In this document: piece by piece, positions 7,379-14,622 of the stretch
Layout: each line of letters begins with the position of its first letter
How positions within the stretch are numbered: the first letter of the stretch is position 1
Assembly (NCBI GenBank): GCA_020348765.1
Contig: CP070753.1
Span: forward strand, 2,757,447-2,775,424
DNA from: Burkholderiales bacterium
GTDB taxonomy: Bacteria; Pseudomonadota; Gammaproteobacteria; Burkholderiales; Burkholderiaceae_E
Direction of reading: 5' to 3'
DNA: 17,978 nt
The notes under the pieces: generated by a model
What the model saw: the letters and a program-made list of their open reading frames with translations, nothing else
Database searches by the model: none
What the model was told of the DNA's origin: nothing
Position numbers and translations under genes: made by a program

Positions 7379-8897
7379 CGGCTGCGCGCGCTGCATTCGG
7401 CCCGACGCGCATCGGCCCCTGCGGCCTTGGCGCCGGCCGCCGGTGCGCGCGGTACGCGCCCAGCACCGACCACTCGAGGATCGCAGCAACGGCCCGATCG
7501 CGACGCTCGGCCAGCCGCGGGTCGCGCCACAGGTTCCGGGTCTCGCCGGGATCGGCCCCGAGGTCGTACAGCTCGCCCTCCTCGGTTCCCGGATAGATCA
7601 CGTACTTGTACTTGCGGTCGCGACGCATGATCACGTACTCGGCTGCCGACTGGATGTGGTCGCGTCCGAGTTCGGCGTAGACGTGCTCTCGAAACACCGG
7701 CTCGTTCCAGGCACCGTTCGCGAGCATCGGCGCGAGCGACTTCGCCTCCCAGTTCGAAGGCGGTTCGATCCCGGCGAACTCGAAGATCGTCGGAGCGAGA
7801 TCCATCAGCTGGACCAGATCGGTGCAGACCGCGCCGCGCGGCGCGCCCGCGTGGTCGCCGAGCGCCGAGCGCTGGGGCAGCCGCGCGATCAGCGGCACCC
7901 GATTCACGCAGTCGTACATGGTCCACTTCTGGATGTGGCCGTGATCGCCGAGCGCGTCGGCATGGTCGGACGTGAACAGCACGAGCGTGTTCTCGAGCTG
8001 CCCGCGGGCCTGAAGCGCCGCGAGGATGCGCTCGACCTGCGCCTCGATCAGGGAAACATTGGCCAGGTAGTAGCGGCGCAGCCGCAGCAGGTCGTCGCGA
8101 CCGAGCGCGTCGCGCCACGCGACCGAATCGATGTTGAAGTTCTTCATCGTCTCGCGCAGCGCGGCGTGCATCGAAGGCTGGCCGGCGAGTTCTGCCTCGC
8201 TCGCCGGCTCCAGTGGCAGGTCGAGGCCGCGATAGTGGTCGAGCCAGCGCGCCGGCGGGTCGTACGGGGGGTGTGGCCCGGGGAAACCGACCTGCAGGAA
8301 GAAAGGCGACTCGGCCTTGCGCTCGGCGAGCCACCAGGCCGCGGTGCTGCCGACGAACACGTCCGGGTGCAAGGCTTCGTCGAGCTCCCAGTCGAAGCAG
8401 CCCAGTGCCGCGAGGAAGCCGTCGCGATCGGTCTGCGACCGCGTGTAGCGCGATGGCTTGACCACGCCGTGCGCCTTCAGCGCCTTGTCCCACTCGTCGT
8501 AGAAGGCACGCTCGTGTTCGTCGAGGAACAACGGGCGATCCTTGTTCTCGACCACGAAGCGCTGATGGAAGCCACCGTCGGCCCCATACGGGTTGATGTG
8601 CATCTTGCCGATGTTCACGCAGTGGTAGCCCGCTTGCGCAAGCGTAGCCACCCAGCTCGGCTCCCAGGGTTCGAAGTTGGTGTAGACGTTGGTGCTGTGC
8701 GGGTAGACGCCCCGGAACAGGCTCGCGCGCGACGACACGCAAACGGGCGAGGTGACGAAGCACTCGCTGAATGCGGTGCCCGCGCTCGCGAGCGCGTCCA
8801 GGCAGGGCGTCATCGCCCACGGACTGCCGAGCGCCCCGACGGTGTCGGCGCGCTGCTGATCGGTCATGATCAGCAGGATGTTCGGTCGTTCGTGCAT
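7350..8897 (-). CDS. Type I sulfatase / alkaline-phosphatase superfamily hydrolase with CVSSR signature
   Basis: This is a 515-residue arylsulfatase-fold enzyme. The N-terminal RPNILLIMTDQQ supplies metal ligands (Asp13, Gln14), SPVCVSSRASL holds the nucleophile region (Cys53-Arg57), NIGKMHINPYG gives Lys98 and His100, and LVLFTSDHADALGDHG is the C-terminal metal site. The canonical formylglycine motif is CxPxR; here the Pro position is Ser, which may affect recognition by the maturating enzyme. No signal peptide is seen, so it should be cytoplasmic. The substrate is unknown; it is only distantly like the BetC-type neighbour and lacks that enzyme's tail. The last 30 or so residues are Ala/Arg/Pro-rich and end inside a tandem repeat, suggesting that an earlier stop was lost. 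The ATG at 8897 is supported by the MHERPNIL start, but the usual Shine-Dalgarno position is occupied by a strong hairpin. Confidence 0.9.
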   Translation of the reverse strand: MHERPNILLIMTDQQRADTVGALGSPWAMTPCLDALASAGTAFSECFVTSPVCVSSRASLFRGVYPHSTNVYTNFEPWEPSWVATLAQAGYHCVNIGKMHINPYGADGGFHQRFVVENKDRPLFLDEHERAFYDEWDKALKAHGVVKPSRYTRSQTDRDGFLAALGCFDWELDEALHPDVFVGSTAAWWLAERKAESPFFLQVGFPGPHPPYDPPARWLDHYRGLDLPLEPASEAELAGQPSMHAALRETMKNFNIDSVAWRDALGRDDLLRLRRYYLANVSLIEAQVERILAALQARGQLENTLVLFTSDHADALGDHGHIQKWTMYDCVNRVPLIARLPQRSALGDHAGAPRGAVCTDLVQLMDLAPTIFEFAGIEPPSNWEAKSLAPMLANGAWNEPVFREHVYAELGRDHIQSAAEYVIMRRDRKYKYVIYPGTEEGELYDLGADPGETRNLWRDPRLAERRDRAVAAILEWSVLGAYRAHRRPAPRPQGPMRVGPNAARAAGRAQMSALK

Positions 8898-8905
8898 CGT
8901 GCTTC

Positions 8906-8928
8906 GGCCGCGGGGCGTCCCCGCGGCC
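8906..8928 (-). promoter_or_regulatory. Perfect 10-bp hairpin between TAXI receptor and sulfatase 2
   Basis: GGCCGCGGGG (8906-8915) and CCCCGCGGCC (8919-8928) form a perfect inverted repeat with a 3-base loop. It lies in the 44-bp gap after the TAXI stop and ends 8 bases before the sulfatase 2 ATG. There is no T tract, so a simple intrinsic terminator is unlikely. It could protect the upstream transcript from 3' exonucleases, or limit ribosome access so that the receptor is made in excess of the enzymes. Confidence 0.6.
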
Positions 8929-8941
8929 TGCCGCGCAGCGC

Positions 8942-9943
8942 TCACTGGCTCGTGCGCTTGACGAATTCCTCGATGCCGGGCACGCCGATCTCGCGGTAGT
9001 ACTTCAGCGCACCCGGGTGCAGCGGCGCACCGAAGCCGTTGAGCACGGTCTCCTTCGTGACGCGGCCGAATGCCGGATGGACGCCCTTGAGCTTGTCGAG
9101 ATTCTCGAAGATCGCCTTGGTCATTCGGTACACCAGGTCCTCGGGCACCGACTTGAGGATCACCATGCCATTGGACAGCCCGTAGGTCGGCGTCGGCTGA
9201 TCGACGCCGTCGTACAGCTTGCCGGGGATGTTCAGCCGGAAATAGGGCGGGTTCGCGGCCTGCAACTTCGTGAACAGCTCGTCGGACACCGGCACCAACC
9301 GGATCGCGCGCTCGGCGGTCAGCTTCTTGACCGGTGGTAGCGGGAAGCTGCCGTTCCACAGTGCCGCGTCGAGGTTGCCGTCGGCCAGCATCGACACCAT
9401 GTTGCCGAGGCGCACGCGGAAAGGCTTGAAGTCCGCGTCGGGCTTCAGCCCCAGGGTTTCCATCAGCAGGTCGGCATCGAGCATCGAAACGCCACCCGGC
9501 TGTCCCATGCCGACCCGCTTGCCCTTGAGGTCGGCGAGCGTCTTGACCGGGCTGTCGGCCAGCGTGACCACGTGCATCGCAACCGGCACGATCGCCATCC
9601 AGCTCAGGATCTGTCCCTTCTCGCCGCCCTTGTAGTTGCCGGTCGCTGCGTAGGCCTGGTAGGCCGACAGCGAGGTCGCCATCGAAGCCTCGAGCTCGCC
9701 CCTCTGCAGCAGCTTGATGTTCGCGACGTAGCCCTTGGTCTCCTCCGCGTTCATGCGCACGCCTTCGACGTTGCGGTTGATCACGTCGGCGATGCCCGCC
9801 GACCACGTGTACGCGGTGCAGCCGACCGGGCAAGAGCCGATCGAGATGTTGACGTCGGCGGCCAGCCCGGCAACCGGCGCGGCCGAGAGCGCCGTGGCGA
9901 ACAGCAGGGCACGGGTGCCGCTACACAACGAGTTCATCTTCAT
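8942..9943 (-). CDS. TAXI-family TRAP transporter solute-binding receptor
   Basis: This 333-residue protein is the periplasmic receptor that captures substrate for a TRAP transporter of the TAXI class. A Sec signal peptide is evident: basic start, hydrophobic core LLFATALSAAPVAG and a likely cleavage around residues 28-30 (GLA-AD). The mature protein begins VNISIGSCPVGCTAYTWSAG, the position of the glycine-rich TAXI N-terminal motif, followed by DLKGKRVGMGQPG, the typical hinge region of this fold. The Cys pair (38 and 42) in the N-terminal motif is unusual to my eye. A strong Shine-Dalgarno (GAGGAGGA, 9948-9955) supports this ATG. It follows the fused permease by 70 bp and precedes the sulfatases, so the ligand is plausibly a sulfate ester; that is inference from context, not from binding residues. 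Confidence 0.92.
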   Translation of the reverse strand: MKMNSLCSGTRALLFATALSAAPVAGLAADVNISIGSCPVGCTAYTWSAGIADVINRNVEGVRMNAEETKGYVANIKLLQRGELEASMATSLSAYQAYAATGNYKGGEKGQILSWMAIVPVAMHVVTLADSPVKTLADLKGKRVGMGQPGGVSMLDADLLMETLGLKPDADFKPFRVRLGNMVSMLADGNLDAALWNGSFPLPPVKKLTAERAIRLVPVSDELFTKLQAANPPYFRLNIPGKLYDGVDQPTPTYGLSNGMVILKSVPEDLVYRMTKAIFENLDKLKGVHPAFGRVTKETVLNGFGAPLHPGALKYYREIGVPGIEEFVKRTSQ

Positions 9944-9947
9944 GTCT

Positions 9948-9955
9948 TCCTCCTC
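9948..9955 (-). promoter_or_regulatory. Strong ribosome-binding site of the TAXI receptor gene
   Basis: GAGGAGGA on the minus strand lies 4 bases before the ATG at 9943. It is the best Shine-Dalgarno seen in the island and suggests a higher translation rate than for the flanking permease and sulfatases, as expected for a periplasmic binding protein. Confidence 0.8.
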
Positions 9956-10013
9956 TTGGGCTCATCGATGGCCCGGTTGGTTACGCGCCGCCCGCCGCAG
10001 GCGGCCCGGCATT

Positions 10014-11912
10014 CTAGGTTCGGGACGCCGGCGCCAGTTTCGACTGCCCGCGGCGCGCTCCCCGTTGCAGCAACAACAGTCCGCCCAGCAGCAACAGCCC
10101 GCCGAGATCGGTCTTCCAGTTGGCCGAGATCAGCAGTCCGGCGACTGCGACGTAACCGAACCGCTCCAGCCAGGTCAGCCGGCGCAGCACCCAGCCCTGG
10201 ATCGCGGCGGCGAGCGCAAGCCCGCCGACGATCGCGGTCAAGCCGGCGAGCAGCACCGACGGCAGCGGCGTATCCACGCCGAGCAAGGCCGGGTTGTACG
10301 CGAAGAAGAACGGCACCACGAAGGCCGCCGCGCCGAATCGGCAGGCTTGCAGCGCGATGCCCAGCGGGTTGGCGCCGGCGATGGCTGCGGCCGCGTAGGC
10401 CGCGAGCGCCACCGGCGGCGTGATCGACGAGAGCATCGCCGAGTAGAAGACGAACAGGTGGGCGGCGAGCAGATTGACGCCCAGCTCGACCAGAGCGGGT
10501 GCGACCAGCGTGGCAACCAGGATGTACGCAGCCGCGGTCGGCAGGCCCATGCCGAGCACCAGCGAAGCGACCATCGTCAGTACCAGGGCGATGAACAGGC
10601 TGCCGCCCGAGAGCGTGACCACCAGCGAAGAGAACTTCAGACCGAGCCCGGTCATCGTGATCACGCCGATGATGATGCCAGCGCATGCGCAGGCGGTCGC
10701 CACCGGCACGATCGCCTCGGCCCCGGCGATCGCGGCCCTTGCGAGCCGCACCGGGGTCATCCATGACTCGCGCTTCAGGAAACTGAGCGCCAGCGTTGCC
10801 GCGAGGGCCCAGAACGACGCGAACATCACCGAGTAGCCGCCGAACAGCAGCCAGACGAACACCACGATCGACAGCAGCAGGTGGCCGCCGCGCAACACCG
10901 CCGCGCGCGTCGAGGGCAGGTCGTCGCGCGCGAGCGCCGGAATGTCGCACTTGAGCGCCTCGAAATGCACGACCGCGAACAGCACCGCGTAGTAGACGAG
11001 GGCCGGCAGCACTGCCGCGCCCGCGATCACGATGTAGTGGATCTCGGTGATGTCGGCCATCAGGAAGGCGGCCGCGCCCATCACCGGCGGCATCAGCTGG
11101 CCGCCGGTGGAGGCGACCGCCTCGACCGCGCCGGCGGACCGGGCGTCGTAGCCGTTGCGCCGCATCAGCGGAATCGAAATGGTTCCCGTGGTCAGCACGT
11201 TGGCCACCGCGGTGCCCGAGATCATGCCCATCAGGCTCGAGCCGACCACTGCGGATTTCGCCGGTCCGCCGCGCATGCGGCCGGTGAGACCGGTCGCGAT
11301 GTCCATCAGCGTGCGGCTCGCGCCCGACTGCTCGAGCGCGGCGCCGAACAGCACGATCAGGATCACGAAGGTGGCCGACACGCCCAGCGGCGTGCCGAAG
11401 ATGCCGCCGCCGCCCAGGTAGAGCTGCGAGACGATGCGCTCGACCGAGTAGCCGCGGTGGCCGGCGATGCCGGGCAGCAGGTCGCCGAAATACGCGTACA
11501 GCAGGAACAGCACCGCGAGCACGACGATCGGCAGACCGATCGCGCGCCGGGTGGCTTCGAGCAGCACCGCGATCGCGACGATGCCGAACCAGAACTCCAA
11601 CGGCGTCAGTTCGCCGAACCGGGCCGCGATCTCGTCATGAAAGACCACGTGGTAGCCCATCGTGACGATCGCCGCGGCCAGCAGCACGGTGCCGATCGCC
11701 CTGCCCCTGCCGCCAGTGGCCGGACCGGCGAACACGGCCGTACCGAAGACCAGCGCGAGCACCAACCCGAGGTGGGTCGGACGCTGGATCATGTCGGGGA
11801 ACACGCCGTAGAACGCGCCGTAGATGCTGAACACCGCCAGCGCGATCGCGACGCCGGCGGTCCAGACACGCGCCGTCGTCGCCGGCGCGACGCTGGCCCC
11901 AGGCTCAGCCAT
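10014..11912 (-). CDS. TRAP transporter permease, 4TM/12TM fusion (TAXI type)
   Basis: This 632-residue integral membrane protein fuses the small (DctQ-like) and large (DctM-like) TRAP subunits, as is usual for TAXI systems. Very hydrophobic segments run through almost the whole length. Family landmarks are RPTHLGLVLALVF near the start, GYSVERIVSQLYLGGGGIFG, then VGSSLMGMISGTAVANVLTT and VASTGGQLMPPVMGAAAFL in the transport domain, and SSITPPVALAAYAAAAIAG in the second half. It would use an ion gradient to import the ligand delivered by the neighbouring TAXI receptor. The ATG at 11912 is chosen over upstream in-frame starts because MAEPGAS leads directly into the first membrane segment and AGAGGCGGGG lies just upstream. 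The start overlaps the ROK gene's stop by 8 bases, indicating translational coupling. Confidence 0.94.
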   Translation of the reverse strand: MAEPGASVAPATTARVWTAGVAIALAVFSIYGAFYGVFPDMIQRPTHLGLVLALVFGTAVFAGPATGGRGRAIGTVLLAAAIVTMGYHVVFHDEIAARFGELTPLEFWFGIVAIAVLLEATRRAIGLPIVVLAVLFLLYAYFGDLLPGIAGHRGYSVERIVSQLYLGGGGIFGTPLGVSATFVILIVLFGAALEQSGASRTLMDIATGLTGRMRGGPAKSAVVGSSLMGMISGTAVANVLTTGTISIPLMRRNGYDARSAGAVEAVASTGGQLMPPVMGAAAFLMADITEIHYIVIAGAAVLPALVYYAVLFAVVHFEALKCDIPALARDDLPSTRAAVLRGGHLLLSIVVFVWLLFGGYSVMFASFWALAATLALSFLKRESWMTPVRLARAAIAGAEAIVPVATACACAGIIIGVITMTGLGLKFSSLVVTLSGGSLFIALVLTMVASLVLGMGLPTAAAYILVATLVAPALVELGVNLLAAHLFVFYSAMLSSITPPVALAAYAAAAIAGANPLGIALQACRFGAAAFVVPFFFAYNPALLGVDTPLPSVLLAGLTAIVGGLALAAAIQGWVLRRLTWLERFGYVAVAGLLISANWKTDLGGLLLLGGLLLLQRGARRGQSKLAPASRT

Positions 11913-13182
11913 GTCCCCGCCTCTCGGCCGCTTCGGCATCGTCGAACGCCTCGCCCGCCAGGCCGCGCAGGTCCAGCGACGGCGAGAGCACGTGGTCGAG
12001 CAGCGCGACCAGGCCCGCACCGTGCACCGGCGTGATGCCGCCACGCACGATCTTGCACTCGGTATCGGGCTCCGACGGCGCCGCGGCGCGAAGCGCCTCC
12101 AGAAAACCGGTGAAATAGGCCTCGTTGCGTGCGAGCGAGCCGGCGAGAATCACCAGATCAGGATCGAAGGTCAACTCGAGGTAGACCAGCGCCTGCGCAA
12201 GCGCGGCACCGGCCTTGCCAAGCACGCGGGCGGTCCGTGCGTCGACATCTTCACCGCCGGCAGCGGGGTCGACGCGCTTGTGGATCTCGCGTGCGTAGTG
12301 CCGAACCTGCTCGGGACGGTAAGCCGGGGAATCGAGCACCCCGAGCTGCGCCAGCACCGACCAGCCCGAGGCACTGCAGTTCAGGCAGTTCGACTGACCG
12401 CAGGAACAGATCAGTCGCGTGCGTCGTGCCGGAAAGTGGCCGATCCGCCCGGCGTGGAAGTGCGCGCCATGGAAGCGCTCGCCGTTGAACGAGAAGCTCA
12501 TGCCGAGCGTGGTCGCCGCGTGCAGCAGCACCACCGCGCGCGATTCGCGGGCGCAGCCGAAGAAGCTCTCGGCGCGGATCAACGTGTCGGCGACCTTCTC
12601 GACCGACACCGGCAGCGCGAGTGCGCGAGCGGCGCTGGCGCCGAGGTCGAGTGGCTCCCAGCCCAGGTAGCCGCCGCCCATCACGAGGCGGCGCTCGGTG
12701 TCCACGTTGGCCGCCACGCAGAAGCCGACCCCGGCGACCCGCCGACGATCGACGCCGGCGGCATCGATCAGCTGGTCGATTGCAGCGCATGTCTGGGCGA
12801 CCGTGCGCTCGCCGTCGCTGATGTCGTCGAGCTGGATGGGCCGGTTCGCGACGGCTTGGCCGCGCAGGTCGAGTAACGTGGCCTCCTGCGCGTAGGCGCT
12901 GAGCACGACCCCGACCACGAATGCGCCGTCGCCAAGCAACTCGAGCGACGAAGCCGGACGCCCACGGCCGAGTGCGACGCCCGCCGGCTCGGTCTCGCCG
13001 ATTAGGCCCGCGTGCCAGAGCTCGCGCACGATGCGACCGATCGCCATCGAGGACAGGCCCAGTCGGTCGGCCAGCTCCACCCGCGATATCCCCGGCGCGT
13101 GGAAGATCTCGCGCAGCGCCAGGCTGCGGTGAACCCGTCGCAGCGAGCTGGGCGCGCCCAGTGCCGGCGATTTAATAACCAT
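11905..13182 (-). CDS. ROK-family transcriptional regulator (NagC/XylR type)
   Basis: This 425-residue regulator has an N-terminal winged helix-turn-helix (about residues 14-70; ISRVELADRLGLSSMAIGRI is the recognition segment), the GRGRP linker and a ROK effector-binding domain. The ROK zinc site is visible: GRIGHF (His249) and CSCGQSNCLNC (Cys259, 261, 266, with an extra Cys269). Kinase residues are missing: the DxGxT-type loop reads GVVLS near residue 91, and the usual catalytic NDAN is replaced within VEKVADTLIRAE. It should therefore sense a ligand rather than phosphorylate a sugar. It is the first gene of the operon running into the TRAP permease and sulfatases, so it is the likely local and possibly autoregulatory switch. 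ROK effectors are usually sugars, so the true substrate may be a sulfated sugar rather than choline sulfate. The start lies immediately behind a strong promoter. Confidence 0.92.
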   Translation of the reverse strand: MVIKSPALGAPSSLRRVHRSLALREIFHAPGISRVELADRLGLSSMAIGRIVRELWHAGLIGETEPAGVALGRGRPASSLELLGDGAFVVGVVLSAYAQEATLLDLRGQAVANRPIQLDDISDGERTVAQTCAAIDQLIDAAGVDRRRVAGVGFCVAANVDTERRLVMGGGYLGWEPLDLGASAARALALPVSVEKVADTLIRAESFFGCARESRAVVLLHAATTLGMSFSFNGERFHGAHFHAGRIGHFPARRTRLICSCGQSNCLNCSASGWSVLAQLGVLDSPAYRPEQVRHYAREIHKRVDPAAGGEDVDARTARVLGKAGAALAQALVYLELTFDPDLVILAGSLARNEAYFTGFLEALRAAAPSEPDTECKIVRGGITPVHGAGLVALLDHVLSPSLDLRGLAGEAFDDAEAAERRGHG

Positions 13183-13189
13183 CGGTGGC

Positions 13190-13218
13190 TATATAGCGGC
13201 GCTCGGCGCCGCTGTCAA
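13190..13218 (-). promoter_or_regulatory. Sigma70-type promoter of the ROK/TRAP/sulfatase operon
   Basis: Read on the minus strand, TTGACA (13218-13213) is followed by a 17-base spacer and TATATA (13195-13190). The predicted start of transcription is about position 13183, one base before the ATG at 13182, so the ROK mRNA should be leaderless or nearly so. This is the only near-consensus promoter seen in the window. Confidence 0.85.
13196..13212 (-). promoter_or_regulatory. Palindromic candidate operator filling the promoter spacer
   Basis: GCGGCGC and GCGCCGC flank a 3-base centre, a perfect 7-3-7 palindrome occupying exactly the 17 bases between the -35 and -10 hexamers. A dimeric protein bound here would block RNA polymerase. 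The neighbouring ROK regulator is the obvious candidate, although this GC-rich motif is unlike the AT-rich NagC/Mlc operators. The 10-bp palindrome GCTATATAGC (13188-13197) overlaps the -10. Confidence 0.6.
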
Positions 13219-13268
13219 CTCGGGTTTGTGCCGCCTCGTGCGTGCCGCTGCGTGCCCGAGCGAACCGG

Positions 13269-14315
13269 TCAGCGCACGACCGTTCCTGGTGCGCCCGCCG
13301 GGCGCGCGACGATCTCGCCGATCTGCCAGGCCGCTTCGCCTTCGTCCCGCAGACAGGCGATCGCTTCGGCCGCCGCCTGTGCGCGCACGATCAGTACGAA
13401 GCCGATGCCGCAGTTGAACACCCGGTGCATTTCCTCGCTGGCGATCGCGCCCTCGCGCGCGAGCCAGTCGAACAGCGCCGGCCGCGGCCAGCGCTCGCGC
13501 TCCAGCACCGCCTGGCAGTGCGCTGGCAGCACCCGCGGCACGTTCTCGAGCAGTCCGCCGCCGGTGATGTGCGCCATGCCCAGCACCGGCATTCGCGCCA
13601 ACAGCGCACGCACCGGGCGCACGTAGATTCGCGTCGGCGCCATCACCACGTCGGCCAGCGGGCGGCCGTCCAGCTCGTGCGTCAGCCGTTCCGGCGTGAT
13701 GGTGCCGAACGCGCGCTCGAGCACCCGGCGCAGCAGCGAATAGCCGTTGCTGTGCGCCCCACTCGAGGCCAGTCCGATCACCGCATCGCCGGGGGCCACG
13801 GCACTGCCGTCGATCAGCGCCGACTTCTCGACCACGCCGACCGCGAAGCCGGCCAGGTCGTACTCGCCTTCCGGATACATGCCCGGCATCTCGGCCGTCT
13901 CGCCGCCGATCAGCGCGCAACCTGCCCGCTCGCAGCCCGCGGCGATGCCGCCTACGACCTGCGCCGCGGTGTCGACGTCGAGCTTGCCGCAGGCGATGTA
14001 GTCGAGGAAGAACAGCGGTTCGGCGCCCTGCACCAGGATGTCATTGACGCTCATCGCGACCAGGTCGATGCCGACCGTGTCATGGCGCCCGAGCGCGAAT
14101 GCCAGTCTGAGCTTGGTGCCGACCCCGTCGGTGCCGGACACCAGCACCGGCTCCCGGTATCGCGTCGGCAGTTCGAACAGCGCGCCGAAGCCGCCGATTC
14201 CGGCGAGCACGCCTTCGCGCAGCGTGCGGCGCGCCAACGGCTTGATGCGCTCGACCAGCGCGTCGCCGGCATCGATGTCGACGCCGGCATCTCGGTAGGA
14301 CAGGGGATCGATCAT
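13269..14315 (-). CDS. purM: Phosphoribosylformylglycinamidine cyclo-ligase (AIR synthetase)
   Basis: PurM performs the ATP-dependent ring closure of FGAM to AIR, the fifth step of purine synthesis, in the cytoplasm. Family motifs are in order: [16 protein letters not shown] near the start, [54 protein letters not shown] and [17 protein letters not shown]. The length of 348 aa is normal. No clear Shine-Dalgarno precedes the ATG at 14315, but [12 protein letters not shown] is the usual family start. It is divergent from the permease-hda series, the arrangement I recall from Burkholderiales. Its stop is 86 bp from the ROK start, so island and core genes are transcribed in the same direction here, and read-through from purM into the island is possible. 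Confidence 0.97.
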   Translation of the reverse strand: MIDPLSYRDAGVDIDAGDALVERIKPLARRTLREGVLAGIGGFGALFELPTRYREPVLVSGTDGVGTKLRLAFALGRHDTVGIDLVAMSVNDILVQGAEPLFFLDYIACGKLDVDTAAQVVGGIAAGCERAGCALIGGETAEMPGMYPEGEYDLAGFAVGVVEKSALIDGSAVAPGDAVIGLASSGAHSNGYSLLRRVLERAFGTITPERLTHELDGRPLADVVMAPTRIYVRPVRALLARMPVLGMAHITGGGLLENVPRVLPAHCQAVLERERWPRPALFDWLAREGAIASEEMHRVFNCGIGFVLIVRAQAAAEAIACLRDEGEAAWQIGEIVARPAGAPGTVVR

Positions 14316-14434
14316 GCGAGCGGCCCGATTCCAGGGTCAGCGGCTCGGAGCGCCGGTTCTCGGGCCGTGCGCCGCAGCGGCAACGGTGGTCGAACCAGGT
14401 CCGGGAACGGCTTGCGGCAACGCGCCGCGCCCCG

Positions 14435-14440
14435 ATTCTA
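14435..14440 (-). promoter_or_regulatory. Possible -10 element for purM
   Basis: TAGAAT on the minus strand, about 120 bp before the purM ATG, lies in a short less GC-rich patch. The -35 region at 17-bp spacing (CGCATC) is poor, so this is only a candidate. Confidence 0.3.
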
Positions 14441-14537
14441 GAACGTCGCGACCGAGCGATGCGCCCGAGGCGCCACCGCGCGCACCTTGAGTCCTGCGCG
14501 CCGCGGCGCGGGGCTCCGGCGACCCGCGCCGCGCCGC

Positions 14538-14593
14538 GAGCGTCGCGCCGTGAGCACCGCGCCGTGAGCGTCGCGCCGTGAGCGTCGCGCCGT
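14538..14593. repeat. 14-bp tandem repeat, 4 copies
   Basis: The unit GAGCGTCGCGCCGT occurs at 14538-14551, 14552-14565 (two changes, GAGCACCGCGCCGT), 14566-14579 and 14580-14593. The array ends 29 bp before the candidate -10 of the permease operon. It is non-coding on either strand as far as can be judged. Confidence 0.93.
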
Positions 14594-14622
14594 GCACCGG
14601 GAGCCGCCGTCCACGGCTGCCC

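Noticed and set aside
5422..7596. 724-residue open frame antisense to the BetC-like sulfatase
   Set aside because: The opposite strand encodes a complete sulfatase with all catalytic motifs; this frame has no family signature.
7300..8820. Second minus-strand frame over sulfatase 2 reading through the repeat array
   Set aside because: Out of frame with the sulfatase motifs; its repeat-derived tail (ERAEVSAP units) is a by-product of the tandem repeat.
7317..8999. 560-residue open frame antisense to sulfatase 2
   Set aside because: It is a shadow of a clear sulfatase, with low-complexity Arg/Val/Ala composition and no domain.
9963..10013. GC-rich short hairpin between the TRAP permease and the TAXI receptor as a regulatory element
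   Set aside because: The best stem found is about 5 bp, expected by chance in such GC-rich sequence.
3599..13268. Insertion-sequence or integron boundaries of the island
   Set aside because: No transposase, integrase, terminal inverted repeats, target duplication or tRNA attachment site could be found at either edge.
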